Source: Opitutaceae bacterium
GTDB taxonomy: Bacteria; Verrucomicrobiota; Verrucomicrobiia; Opitutales; Opitutaceae
NCBI GenBank assembly: GCA_014376585.1
Contig: JACMRG010000086.1
Coordinates: forward strand, 1-46,653
Direction: 5' to 3'
DNA: 46,653 nt
Shown here: positions 1-9,050 of the stretch, in pieces
Position numbering within the stretch: position 1 is the first letter of the stretch
Layout: each line of letters starts with the position of its first letter
Made by a program: the position numbers and the translations under genes
The notes under the pieces: model-generated
Databases searched by the model: none
Told to the model about the DNA's origin: nothing
Seen by the model: the letters and a program-made list of their open reading frames with translations, nothing else

Positions 1-87
1 GAAGTTCAGCACCTCCATGCTCACATTGCCCCGCTCAACGGGCAAACTGTCCTGGATTCGTTGCAGATGCGCCTCGGTCAGTTCCAT
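1..87 (-). mobile_element. IS5-family transposase, N-terminal fragment cut by the window edge
   Basis: Reading leftwards from an ATG at 87, the first 29 codons (starting MELTEAHLQRIQDSLP, then VERGNVSM and EVLNF) match the conserved opening of IS5-group DDE transposases, which begin MELTE...I...LP...RGNV. An AGGAGG Shine-Dalgarno lies directly before the start codon. The rest of the gene lies outside the window, so completeness cannot be judged. The element end is probably near 136-140, where GGGCGTGTTAACAC (leftward reading) meets a CTAG that could be the short target duplication; the terminal repeat assignment is inference. Confidence 0.75.
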
Positions 88-381
88 TCCTCCTGCCTAC
101 ACTTCTACCCCACTTTGGCAATTGTGTTAACACGCCCTAGGGGACTCACACTCGCCCGAGCATCAATTCGGAAGCAATTCTTTGCACCGCGGTGGTAGCA
201 TCGGCAAACGACAGTTACTCCGTCCGTGAAATCCCGCGGCGCTTGGATCTTGGCTAAATTGAATTAATAAAAGGCCAAACGCCCGTAGCCTTACGATCCG
301 AAATGGCAGCCCAGCGCAACATGTTACCTCTGTTCCTGTCGGCGCCTTCCCGGCACCACTACGGCACACATATATCGATGT
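88..381. other. IS end and spacer without a recognisable gene
   Basis: This stretch holds the putative right end of the IS (about 120-140, with the palindrome GTGTTAACAC at 124-133 and CTAG at 137-140) and then roughly 240 bases with no gene I can support. The reading frame of the downstream kinase stays open back to a stop at 286-288 but offers no ATG or GTG start, which would fit loss of the kinase's original 5' end. Confidence 0.4.
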
Positions 382-3128
382 TTGTCATTTGGTTCTCACT
401 GCGATAACCGCCACGCGTTGCATTCGCCCAATTCGAAGTCCGTCCGGTCCAGATTACGTCGCTCTACAGTAGCTTCGCAGGCGAACGTTGCGGGTCCGCC
501 CTTCCGCCAGCTTTTTGAGCCGATATCTGCGGGCGTTCAATCGATCAATGCCAAGGGTCGGTTCGTGGAATTTAACGAAGTCGCTCGTCAGATGTATGCA
601 ACCGCGGGAGTTTCGGCAGATTCGCTGATCGGCAAACATGCAATAGATGACGCTTTTCCGGATTCCCGGGACCTACCCAGTTCGCAGACGATGATCCGGG
701 CGTTAACGGAACGCGTATTCACCGAAGCCGAACGCTTTTATCCGCCGTGGGGGGTCTGGTTTGCGGTGCGGCACTTTCCTACGGCCGATGGCGGAGTGAC
801 GACGGTATTTGAAGACATCACGGCGCGCAAACGCACGGAGCAGGGGATGCGGCGGGCGACCGAAGCTGCCGACATGTTCAGTTGGGAAGTGGACGTAACG
901 GCCGGAACCCTGGTGTGGAGCGCCAACGCACACGCGGTGCTGGGATTTCCGCGCGAATTGTTGCCCGAATCGCTGGCCGACGCTTTTGCGCTGGTCCATC
1001 CGGATGATTTGGTGGCGACGCAGAACGTGATGCAGGCAGCCATTGCAAGGAGCGATAATCTTGAAATGGAATTGCGACTCGTCCACCCGCTGACCCGCGA
1101 CTTGGTATGGGTTACGTCGCAGGGGGCGTCGGTGCAAAACGTGGCTAACGGCACGGCAAGCACGCGCTATTTGGGCATCTCGCAAAATATCACCGGCAGA
1201 AAACGTCGCGAAGCGAACCTCGCCTTCCTCGCCGAGATTAGCACGACTTGGCCCGGCTTTCGGCGGCCGACGAAACCATGCAGACGGTCGGCCAGAAGAT
1301 CGGCCCGTTTCTGCAGATTTCGAGCTGCGCTTTCAACGAAGTGGATGTGGCGCGGGCCGAGAGCCATGTGCGCCACGGGTGGTTTCGCAGCGACGCGCCC
1401 AATCTAGTCGGCGGCGTTTACCGCCATAGCGACTTCGCCACGGATGAATTTCACCAGGCGAATCTGGCGGGAAAAATGGTTGTGCTCGGCGACACGCATC
1501 ACGATTCGCGGATCGCCAACCCGACGTCCTACGATGCGATCAATATGCGCTCGTTCGTGTCGGTGCCGTTTATCGCGGGCGGAGTATGGAAATATTTGCT
1601 CGCCGTGACGGATTCCAAGCCGCGCGAGTGGCGCGCCGACGAGGTCGAACTCATCCGTGAACTCTGCAACCGGATTTTTCCGCGCCTCGAACGCGCGAAC
1701 GCCGAAGCCGCCTTACGCGGGAGTGAGCCGCGTTTCCGCGCAGCCGTGAGCGCGGTATCCAGCCTCATATGGACGGCCAATGCGGGCGGCGAAATGGAGG
1801 GAGAGCAACCCGGCTGGAGAGGGTTTACCGGGCAGACGCGAGGTGAGCTCCAAGGCCACGGCTGGGCGCAGGCCGTGCATCCCGATGACGCGCAGCCGAC
1901 TCTCGATGCGTGGAAAAAAGCGGTATCGGAAAAGCGAATGTTCGAGTTGGAACATCGGGTGCGTCGCCACGATGGTGCGTGGCGGGTGTGTTCCGTTCGC
2001 GCGGTGCCAGTCAACGAGACGGGAGAGGTTCGCGAGTGGGTTGGCGTCCACACCGACATCACCGAGCGCAAGCAGGCCCACAGGCGGCTTCGCCGGCTGA
2101 TTGATTCAAACGTGCAGGGCGTGATATTTTGGAACCAACAGGGCGAGATCACCGAAGCCAACGACGCCTTCCTGCGTATCGTGGGCTACACTCGGGACGA
2201 TCTTGCCGCCGGGCTCATCAGTTGGGCAGCTATGACTCCACCGGAATACGTCCAACAGGACCAGCGCGCTCTGGCGGAAATCGCTGCCACGGGAGTCTGC
2301 ACGCCGATTGAGAAAGAATATATCCGCAAAGACGGCACCCGCGTGCCCATCCTGGCCGGCGGAGCATCCTTAGACGACAACGCGAACGAAGGGGTGTCCT
2401 TTGTGCTCGATATCACAACCCTCAAGCACGCCGAAACCGCGCTGCTGGCGGCCCACCAGCAGCAACGCGTGCTGTCGCGCCGGTTGCTTGAGGTCCAAGA
2501 GACCGAACGCCGTCAGATCGCCCGGGACCTCCATGACGAACTTGGCCAGATTCTAACCGCTGTGAAGATCAACCTGCAAACCATCCAGCCGGCCGCTGAC
2601 GGGCCGCTCGCCCCGAGCGTCGCCCTCGTGGACCGGGCACTGCAGCAGACCCGCTCACTTTCCCTCGCCCTGCGTCCGCCCCTGCTCGATGACCTCGGTC
2701 TGGTGCCAGCGCTGCGCTGGCTCGTGGACTAGCAGGCCAAGCTTGCCGGCTGCCGGGTCACCCTCGCCGCCGAGCCACTGCCGGACAGGCCGGCCCCGGC
2801 CGTTGAGACCGCGTGTTTCCGCATCGCCCAGGAAGCGGTCACCAACGCTCAGCGTCATGCCCGAGCTACTCTCATCGCCGTGGAACTGCGCCTCGTGGGC
2901 GATGAACTGCAACTCACCGTGCGCGACGATGGCACGGGTTTCGACTTGGTCGCGGCCCGCAACAGGGCTTTGCGCGGAGGCAGCCTCGGCGTGCTTGGCA
3001 TGGAGGAGCGGGCCACGCTGGCAGGCGGGCGCATGGAATGGGATTCGGCCGCCGGTCGCGGCACCACGGTGCAGGCCATCTTTCCGCTTTCCCCGGCGCG
3101 GGCCAACGACAACGATCCCACCGCATGA
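382..3128 (+). pseudogene. Multi-PAS/GAF sensor histidine kinase broken by a frameshift and a stop
   Basis: The intact form would be a cytoplasmic sensor kinase of the NarX/LiaS-like (HisKA_3) type phosphorylating the regulator that follows. Readable domains in order are PAS (about 520-830), PAS (850-1200), GAF (1250-1690), PAS (1730-2070), PAS (2090-2430), a HisKA_3 helix with the phosphorylated His in RDLHDELGQ (about 2524-2550), and an HATPase domain with EAVTNAQRHA, DDGTGF and GVLGMEER (2830-3060). One base is missing at about 1245: the reading passes from ...LAEIST in one frame to DLARLSAADE in another. An in-frame TAG at 2730-2732 then splits WLVD from QAKLAG between the His and ATPase domains, probably from GAG. 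The only usable start is a weak TTG at 382. The last codon overlaps the next gene as ATGA. Two lesions plus a poor start make a pseudogene more likely than a sequencing error. Confidence 0.85.
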
Positions 3129-3769
3129 ATACCACCCGTATCCTGCTGGTCGATGACCACACGCTGGTGCGCGCCGGTATCCGGGCTCTCTTGGAAAAAC
3201 TGCCGGACGTGACGATTGTGGGTGAGGCGAACGACGGTCGCGAAGCCCTTGCGCTGCTCCCGCAAGCCCGGCCCCATGTGCTGCTGACCGACATTGCGAT
3301 GCACGGCCTCGGCGGACTGGCCCTTGTTGCGCAGGTCGTGCGTGATCATCCAGAAGTGAAAGTGCTGATCCTGTCCATGCACGCCAACGAGGAATACGTG
3401 ATTCAGGCCCTCCAGTCCGGCGCGGTCGGTTATCTACTCAAGGATGCCGTGGCCACCGAACTGGGACTGGCCCTCGCCGCTCTCACCCGCGGTGAAACCT
3501 ATCTCAGCCCGGCGATCTCCCGCCGCGTGCTCGACGCCTATCTCGCCCGCACCACGGGCGGCTCGACCGCCGCCGACCCGCTGACCCCGCGCCAGCGTGA
3601 GACGCTGCGACTTATCGCCGAGGGCAAGAACACCAAGGAAATCGCCCACGAACTCGGGGTGAGCGTGAAGACAGTCGAGACCCATCGCGCCCAGTTGATG
3701 GAACGGCTGGGCATCCATGAAGTCGCTGGGCTCGTCAAATATGCGCTCCACATGGGAATTATCGAGTGA
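3125..3769 (+). CDS. NarL/FixJ-type response regulator
   Basis: This 214-residue two-domain regulator has a receiver (about 1-120) with the acidic pair DD at 10-11, the phosphoacceptor D56 in LLTDIAMHG and the lysine in YLLKD. A LuxR-type helix-turn-helix follows (about 148-210), with LTPRQRETLRLIAEGKNTKEIA and VKTVETHRAQLMERL. The ATG at 3125 overlaps the stop of the broken kinase by the ATGA arrangement, which fixes the start and points to a former kinase-regulator operon. The gene itself is intact although its partner kinase is not, so it may now answer to another kinase or to small phosphodonors. The target genes cannot be read from the sequence. Confidence 0.93.
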   Translation: MNTTRILLVDDHTLVRAGIRALLEKLPDVTIVGEANDGREALALLPQARPHVLLTDIAMHGLGGLALVAQVVRDHPEVKVLILSMHANEEYVIQALQSGAVGYLLKDAVATELGLALAALTRGETYLSPAISRRVLDAYLARTTGGSTAADPLTPRQRETLRLIAEGKNTKEIAHELGVSVKTVETHRAQLMERLGIHEVAGLVKYALHMGIIE

Positions 3770-3929
3770 TTGGCAGGAGCCGGGGCGTTGACCATGACGC
3801 GCCCGTTGGCGGACGCGCGGCCATGAGCGGCTGAGGTCAGCGCCCTCGATCGGGCTTCAGGAGTTTCCTGAGCCCGTCTCAGGAACGGCCCAATGGCGCG
3901 AGTCTGCGCGTCCTGCGATACTGCCGGCC

Positions 3930-4313
3930 ATGACACCGCCGGTGCGCCTCCTCCTGGTGGACGACAATCACGACTTCCTCGTGTCGGCGTCCGCGCATCT
4001 GCGCACCCGGCCCCAGCTGTCTATCGTGGGCGCAGTAAGATCGGGCGAGGAGGCCTTCACGCTTTTAAACTCCGCTCCCGTCGATCTCGTGTTGCTCGAC
4101 CTCAATGTGTGCGGGTTGGACGGGCTGGAGACCACCCGGCAGTTCAAGGCCGGGCCTCGTGCGCCCAAGGTCATCATCGTCACCCTGCAGGACGCACCCG
4201 AATACCGCCGCCGCGCCTTGGCGGCAGGCGCCGACGGCTTCATCGGCAAGGCTGAGTTCACCACCGCGCTGTTTCCGCTCATCGCCACGCTTTTTCCCGC
4301 AGAAGCCCCATGA
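3930..4313 (+). CDS. Single-domain response regulator (CheY-like receiver)
   Basis: This 127-residue protein consists of a receiver domain only. It shows the acidic pair DD at 11-12, the phosphoacceptor D57 in VLLDLNVCG, a TLQD segment for the switch threonine and GKAE near the conserved lysine. There is no output domain, so it would act through protein contacts or as a phosphate relay. The ATG at 3930 has no clear Shine-Dalgarno sequence. A decayed tandem copy lies at 4703-5067, and the similarity between the copies extends some 30 bases upstream of the start codon, as expected for a segmental duplication. The partner kinase is unknown; the ruined kinase upstream is one candidate. Confidence 0.85.
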   Translation: MTPPVRLLLVDDNHDFLVSASAHLRTRPQLSIVGAVRSGEEAFTLLNSAPVDLVLLDLNVCGLDGLETTRQFKAGPRAPKVIIVTLQDAPEYRRRALAAGADGFIGKAEFTTALFPLIATLFPAEAP

Positions 4314-4702
4314 CCACCTCTACCGCCATCGACCGCCGTGTCCCAAATAACCTCGCCATTCATGTCACCCACCGGGCGGACGGCCAGAAAGCGCTCGGCT
4401 GGCTCCCTAGCGGAGGTGCACGCGCGGGTCGCTCAACTGGCGCCAGACTCGGCGGAGTTCCCGATTCTACTTTCGTAGAAGATTCCATCGTGCGAAATGA
4501 GCTGTGTCTCACCGTAATCAAACAACGGCGGAACTCTGTGTTGGCTACTGAATGGCCGCCTCACCTGCAGGGACGCCATTTGGAAATGCTGGATTCATGG
4601 GAGGCCTCTATCAAACGGAAATTGGCCTGCGCCTGGATCTCACATCACTCTAAAGTTTTGCAGGCTGCGCGCTAGTCAACGCGTCGTGCGATTCTGTCGG
4701 CC
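4314..4702 (+). other. Spacer between the two receiver copies; no supported gene
   Basis: An ATG at 4310 overlaps the stop of the receiver gene (ATGA) and opens a 121-codon frame, but its translation matches nothing I know and has mixed composition. I read it as non-coding or as the remains of a former downstream gene. Upstream of 4703 the sequence becomes similar to that upstream of 3930, marking the left edge of the duplicated segment at about 4670. Confidence 0.4.
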
Positions 4703-5067
4703 GTGACACCTCCGGTGCGCCTCCCCCTGGTGGACGACAATCCCGATTTCCTCCCGTTGGCGGCCACCCATCTGCGCGCCCGGCCCCGGCTGTGCATCGT
4801 AGGCGCGGCCAAGTCGGGCGCGGAACCCCTCGCTCCTTTAAACTCCGCTCGCGTCGATCTGTGCTGCTTGGGCTCAACCTGCGCGGATCGGACGGACTGG
4901 AGACCACCCGGCAATTCAAGGCCCCACCCCGTGCGCCCAAAGTCATCATCGTCACCCTGCAGGATGCAGGAGAATACCGCTTCCTCGCGCTGGCGGCCGG
5001 GGCCGACCGCTTAATCGACAAGGCTGAGTTCACCGCCGGGCACCTCGAACTACCCTCTACCCACTGA
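4703..5067 (+). pseudogene. Decayed tandem copy of the receiver gene
   Basis: The reading from a GTG at 4703 starts TPPVRLPLVDDNPDFLPL, close to the intact receiver at 3930. After the codon pair for VD (to about 4858) one base is missing, and the homologous reading continues in another frame from 4861 (VLLGLNLRGSDGLETTRQF, then APKVIIVTLQDAGEYR) to a TGA ending at 5067. The phosphoacceptor codon is also changed: GAC (D57 in the intact copy) aligns with GGG at 4870-4872. Frame and active site are therefore both lost. It is a relic of a tandem duplication. Confidence 0.85.
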
Positions 5068-5135
5068 AAACAGCGAGGAACCTCTTTTATACTGCGACCG
5101 GTCCCAGCGGCGTTGCTCCCTGCGCACGCATCCCT

Positions 5136-5480
5136 TGCAACTTATCGTCGTCCACGACCATAAGATTATCCGCGACGGACTCCGCATTCTCTTGGAGCGT
5201 GCCAAGCTTCAGGTGGTCGGGAGGCCGCCGACGGTGGGGCCGCGGTGACTCCGGCCCTAAAGCTCCGTCCCGATGTCGTGGCCATGGCCATGCTCGAGCT
5301 CAGCGGCATCGAGGCCACCCGCCCGTTGCGCGCCGCCGGTTTCTTCGGCGGCATCGCCATGCTCTCTTGGAGCAACGAGCGTCGTCCGCGACGGTCTGGC
5401 CAGGGTGTAAGCGGCCCTCCCGGAAATCTCGCGGTCTATGTCCGGCCGGTTGCTGGTGTCCCCGCCCGGCACGCGGCCCG
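5136..5480 (+). pseudogene. Decayed NarL-type receiver remnant
   Basis: From about 5136 one frame reads LQLIVVHDHKIIRDGLRILLERAKLQVVG, typical of the first half of a NarL-type receiver. After a one-base loss at about 5221 the homology continues as AADGGAAVT, ALKLRPDVVAMAMLELSGIEATRPLRAAGFFGGIAMLS. The segment that normally reads DVxMPxxxG has lost its aspartate (VVAMAMLELSG). Beyond about 5390 further lesions blur the frame, although VSG followed by a valine-rich stretch is still traceable. No DNA-binding domain is recognisable. This is a third receiver-type gene in the same 2.5 kb, also dead. Confidence 0.7.
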
Positions 5481-5612
5481 CCGGGGGATGGATACCACGA
5501 AGTTCAGTCGGGATAATCATGCGGCCCGGGGAGAAGCGGCCAAAGCCCGCGACATCCCCCTCAGGTGGCTGCGGTCCCCTTTCGTCAATGACTCGTTCTT
5601 CCCCGCGCGCAG

Positions 5613-6683
5613 CTACTCTGTCAGGATCGCATCGAGAATCGCGTGGGTCCCGTAGCGCACCGCGTCCGTCGTCGGCAAACCCGTCGCCGCCGCGGTCGCC
5701 GCGATCTCGGCGCGCGCGGTCGCGTCGTCGAGACCCCAGGTGTTGAGCGCGATGCCCATCACCCGCGCGGGCGGCAACGCGCCGGCCGCCCTCGTCACCA
5801 TTTCGTAGAAATCAACGACATCCCTGAGCGGCGGAATCGTGATGTGGGGAAATGCGTGGAGGGTCTTCATGCCGGCCTTGTGCACGAGCACGAGGTGCGT
5901 CGGTTGCGTGCCGCGCAGCAGCGGCAGCGTGGCCGTGGAAGCCGGGTTCAACATCGAGCCCTGACCCTCGATCCAGAGCACGTCGTTAGTCGGCCCGTGC
6001 AGCATCAGCTCGGCCTCCACCGCGCCGCACGCGTAATCGACGCGCACCGCATCGAGGCACATGCCGGAACCGCAGATCATCATGCCGGTCTGGCCGGTCC
6101 CGATAAAGGCCGACCGCACTCCACGCCCGCGCGCATCGCGATCAAATTCGAGCGCGGCCGTCATCTTACCGATGTTCATATCGGTGCCGACGAAGAGCAC
6201 GCGCTTGCACGCCAAGTTACGCGCGGACGCCGAGCCGGGTTTTAATCCCGCGGGCTCGCGCCGCATATCCCAAACATAGACGCCAGGCTTCACCGCCGCT
6301 GCTATCTCGGGGTCTGAAATCAATGGCGTGTGGCAACCGTTCCACAGCGAGACCCCACCCTTGATCGCCGTGCGCAAATCCGGCCACCACTCCTCACGCA
6401 CAATGCCGCCACTCGGTGAAATACCGATCGCCAGCGCCGTCGGCCGGCTCGCGAGCGCCTCTTCCGCGCTGGCGACGACCAGGATATCCGGCACATCCGG
6501 CATCTTGCTCACTTCGCGCAGCGAACGGCCCGCGGTCTCGCGATCAATCACCGCCACGACCTCGGCGCCGCGGTAGCGCAGCAGCGAAAGGCCGGTCTTG
6601 CCGTGCCGCGTGGAGAAACCTCCGTGTTGCAGAATGGCCAGCCGCTGGGACTGGCTGATGATTTCAGGCGTAGGATCACTCAT
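5613..6683 (-). CDS. dgcN: DUF1611 protein, DgcN-like D-glutamate N-acetyltransferase
   Basis: The 356-residue protein has the DUF1611 architecture: an N-terminal Rossmann-like domain with VVAVIDRETAG and an AIGISPSGG segment, then a P-loop domain with GTDMNIGKMT at 166-175 and a QTGMMICGSG segment. In the DgcN-DgcA pathway described for marine bacteria, DgcN acetylates D-glutamate and DgcA, an enolase-superfamily enzyme, converts N-acetyl-D-glutamate to the L form. The neighbour here fits DgcA. I chose the ATG at 6683, which overlaps the stop of the upstream epimerase gene by eight bases (ATGAGTGA) and has GGAG nine bases before it; the longer frame starts at a TTG. Translational coupling supports a shared function. 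The substrate is inferred from family and context. Confidence 0.8.
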   Translation of the reverse strand: MSDPTPEIISQSQRLAILQHGGFSTRHGKTGLSLLRYRGAEVVAVIDRETAGRSLREVSKMPDVPDILVVASAEEALASRPTALAIGISPSGGIVREEWWPDLRTAIKGGVSLWNGCHTPLISDPEIAAAVKPGVYVWDMRREPAGLKPGSASARNLACKRVLFVGTDMNIGKMTAALEFDRDARGRGVRSAFIGTGQTGMMICGSGMCLDAVRVDYACGAVEAELMLHGPTNDVLWIEGQGSMLNPASTATLPLLRGTQPTHLVLVHKAGMKTLHAFPHITIPPLRDVVDFYEMVTRAAGALPPARVMGIALNTWGLDDATARAEIAATAAATGLPTTDAVRYGTHAILDAILTE

Positions 6684-7725
6684 GATGGGAAACTCCAAAC
6701 CCGGGTTGGGCGGAAAGCCGCAGGCGACCGGCGATCAATTCGGCGCCACGGAAGGCGTCGTCCTCGAGGTTAAGGTGACTGTCGAGATCGAGGTAATCCA
6801 CGAGCCCGCCCAGCTGCGCGCCGGCGGTATTCGCGAGTGCGCTGTTACCGTAGCAACCGACCAAAATCTTTAGGCCATGCGCCCGCGCGGTGTGCACGAG
6901 CCGCAGCGCGCCATCAAGGCCGCCGCACTTCATGAGCTTGATGTTGATGCCGTCGATGCTGCCGGCGATGCGCACTAGCTCTTCGGCGGTCCGACAGCTC
7001 TCATCGACGATCAGCGGAATCGTCATCGTCGCCCGCAGCGCCGCGAGATCCGCCTCCTGCCCGCGCGGCAACGGCTGCTCCAAATGATCCACTCCGCGCT
7101 CCGCCAGCCACGCCGCCATCTCAATCGCCGTGGCCAACGACCAACCGCCATTCGCATCCACGCTCACGCGCATCCCCTTTGGAATCGCCGCCTGCACGGC
7201 CGTAAACATCGCGCGATCCGCCTCCGCGCCGGCCTTCGATCCCAGCTTCACCTTGAACGCACGCACGTCGCCTGACTCCAGCCACTGCTTCACGCGATTC
7301 GCCGCCGCCGCCGGTTCCGCGATGCCAATCGTCACCGACGTCAATGGTCCGTCGGTCGCGGGCAAACCCAACAACCGCCACACCGGCTGCCCGAGCCGTT
7401 TCCCGAGCCAGTCATAAAGCGCCAAATTCACCGCCGCGATGAGCCCCGAGGGCGCGCCTTCCGCGCGCAGCCGCAGATCAATCGCCACGCGCTCCCACGC
7501 CGTGGCTTTTTCCAACCAACCGCGATGCGCCCCCAGCGCCGCCGTGAGCACATCGAGCGTCTGCGGACGCTCGTCGATGGTAAACGGCACCGCCTCGCCC
7601 CACCCCTCCGCGCCCTCTTCGCTCCACCGCACCCACAGCACCGTGGTGTGCGTGGACGTGCCCCGGCTGATGGTCAGCGGCACGCGTTTTTTGAAAGTGA
7701 GAATCTGATGGTGGAGGCTGGGCAT
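6676..7725 (-). CDS. dgcA: Enolase-superfamily epimerase, DgcA-like / dipeptide epimerase
   Basis: The 349-residue protein is a muconate-lactonising-type enolase-superfamily enzyme. The catalytic lysine pair is K158-x-K160 in FKVKLG, the metal ligands are D190 (VDANGGW), E216 (LEQPLP) and D241 (VDES), and the opposite lysine lies in NIKLMKCGG near 263-266. This pattern is shared by L-Ala-D/L-Glu epimerases and by DgcA, the N-acetyl-D-glutamate racemase. Coupling to a DUF1611/DgcN gene downstream favours the DgcA role; cleaning up murein dipeptides is the alternative. It is transcribed divergently from a LuxR-type regulator, with a 159-base gap holding both promoters. Confidence 0.82.
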   Translation of the reverse strand: MPSLHHQILTFKKRVPLTISRGTSTHTTVLWVRWSEEGAEGWGEAVPFTIDERPQTLDVLTAALGAHRGWLEKATAWERVAIDLRLRAEGAPSGLIAAVNLALYDWLGKRLGQPVWRLLGLPATDGPLTSVTIGIAEPAAAANRVKQWLESGDVRAFKVKLGSKAGAEADRAMFTAVQAAIPKGMRVSVDANGGWSLATAIEMAAWLAERGVDHLEQPLPRGQEADLAALRATMTIPLIVDESCRTAEELVRIAGSIDGINIKLMKCGGLDGALRLVHTARAHGLKILVGCYGNSALANTAGAQLGGLVDYLDLDSHLNLEDDAFRGAELIAGRLRLSAQPGFGVSHHE

Positions 7726-7884
7726 GGAAAGCTGGTCGGTGAGTTTTCCGAAGCGGGCTTCGGGTGCAACGTTCCTATCCTACCGCATACCCTGACTCAC
7801 GCGCATCGGCGGTTCCCCCGATTGTGCTTCCTGCACGCGCGCTCTCGACTCGCCCTCGGCCCACGCGTGCGCGAGCCTGCCGCC

Positions 7885-9015
7885 ATGCCACGCCCGCGCG
7901 CCTCCCTTCCCGCCCTGAAGGTGGACGACCGCCTCGGCCCGCTCATCGCGCTACTGCACAGCGCCGTCGATCTGGACGCTTTCTGGCGCTCCACCCTGCA
8001 CCTCCTTAGCGCGCTCGTGCCGCACCACTCGTGCAGCCTGCTCTACGGCATCGTCAACCCGCACCGCCTCAACGCCCGCCATCACATGCCCGGCGCGCGG
8101 TCGGAACGGCGCTCCGTGGCGAACCTCAATATCGTCCAGGATTTTCTCGCGCGGCATCCGGGTATTGAGGGCTACACCTTCGCCCAAGTCCTCGCCGAAG
8201 ATCCGACCGCCCACGAACGCCAGCTCGCCCAACAAAGCCGCAAGCTCGAGGCGTGGAACGATTTTGTGCACCTCGCTTTCTGGGACGGCTCGCGTCCCGA
8301 CGCCATTCTGAGCGTTCGCCGCAGTCGCACCCAGGGCCCGTTTACCCGCGACGAAACCGCGCTGCTCTTCAGCCTCCATCCGGTGATCGAGGCCGGCTTG
8401 CAGCGTCTGCGCCGCCTCGCCGAGGAGCGCAGCCAGCACCTCAGCATCGCGCGCTTCCTCGCCGAGATTCCCGTGCCCGTCCTCTTTTTGGACGCCCAAC
8501 TTAAACTCATCTACGCGAGTAACGAAGGCTACGCCGCGTGCGCCGAATGGAACTACGGCCAAAAATCCGCCCGCCGGCTCAACCCCCGCCGCAACTTCGC
8601 CCTTCCCGCCGCCCTCGCCGCCGCCTGCCAAAAACTTAGCCACGCCCGCGCCGCCACTCCACGGGATCGGCGACTGCGCGTCCCCCACCCCAGCAATTCC
8701 CAACTGGCCGCACAGATCGAGAGCGACCGGCCACACGCCTCGACGTGGGCGCGCCCGGTTTATCGCGTCTCCTTTCTCGTCGAGCGTAGCATCGATGCCG
8801 TGCCGCTCTCGTCCAAGACCGCGACCCTCGCGTTACTCCAGCGCCTCACCGCGCACGAACGTCGCGTCGCGCTGCTCGCCACCGAAGGCGGCAACAACCG
8901 CACGATTGCAGCACGCCTCGGAAAATCCCCACGCACCGTCGAGTGCCAGCTCACGGAAATCTACCGCAAGCTCGGCGTGAAAAACCGCGTCCAACTCACG
9001 CGCGCCCTCGTCTAA
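7885..9015 (+). CDS. LuxR-type transcriptional regulator with N-terminal sensor region
   Basis: The frame is open from 7525, but the coding part probably begins at the ATG at 7885 (MPRPRASLPALKVDD), giving 376 residues; the earlier part overlaps the divergent epimerase gene antisense. The first 170 residues look like a GAF-type sensor, and a short PAS-like piece follows (PVPVLFLDAQLKLIYASNEGY). The last 60 residues form a LuxR-type helix-turn-helix: LTAHERRVALLATEGGNNRTIAARLGKSPRTVECQLTEIYRKLGVKNR. There is no receiver domain. Its position back to back with dgcA-dgcN makes it a candidate regulator of that operon. The ligand is unknown. Confidence 0.78.
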   Translation: MPRPRASLPALKVDDRLGPLIALLHSAVDLDAFWRSTLHLLSALVPHHSCSLLYGIVNPHRLNARHHMPGARSERRSVANLNIVQDFLARHPGIEGYTFAQVLAEDPTAHERQLAQQSRKLEAWNDFVHLAFWDGSRPDAILSVRRSRTQGPFTRDETALLFSLHPVIEAGLQRLRRLAEERSQHLSIARFLAEIPVPVLFLDAQLKLIYASNEGYAACAEWNYGQKSARRLNPRRNFALPAALAAACQKLSHARAATPRDRRLRVPHPSNSQLAAQIESDRPHASTWARPVYRVSFLVERSIDAVPLSSKTATLALLQRLTAHERRVALLATEGGNNRTIAARLGKSPRTVECQLTEIYRKLGVKNRVQLTRALV

Positions 9016-9050
9016 ATTTCAACCGCTCGCGGACAATCCGCGCGCAGCCG

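Noticed and set aside
1240-1260. Programmed frameshift in the histidine kinase
   Set aside because: No slippery heptamer is seen at the shift, and a second lesion (TAG at 2730) indicates plain decay.
4310-4675. 121-codon frame starting in an ATGA overlap with the receiver gene
   Set aside because: The overlap is attractive, but the product has no domain, no coding-like pattern and lies in a region of decay.
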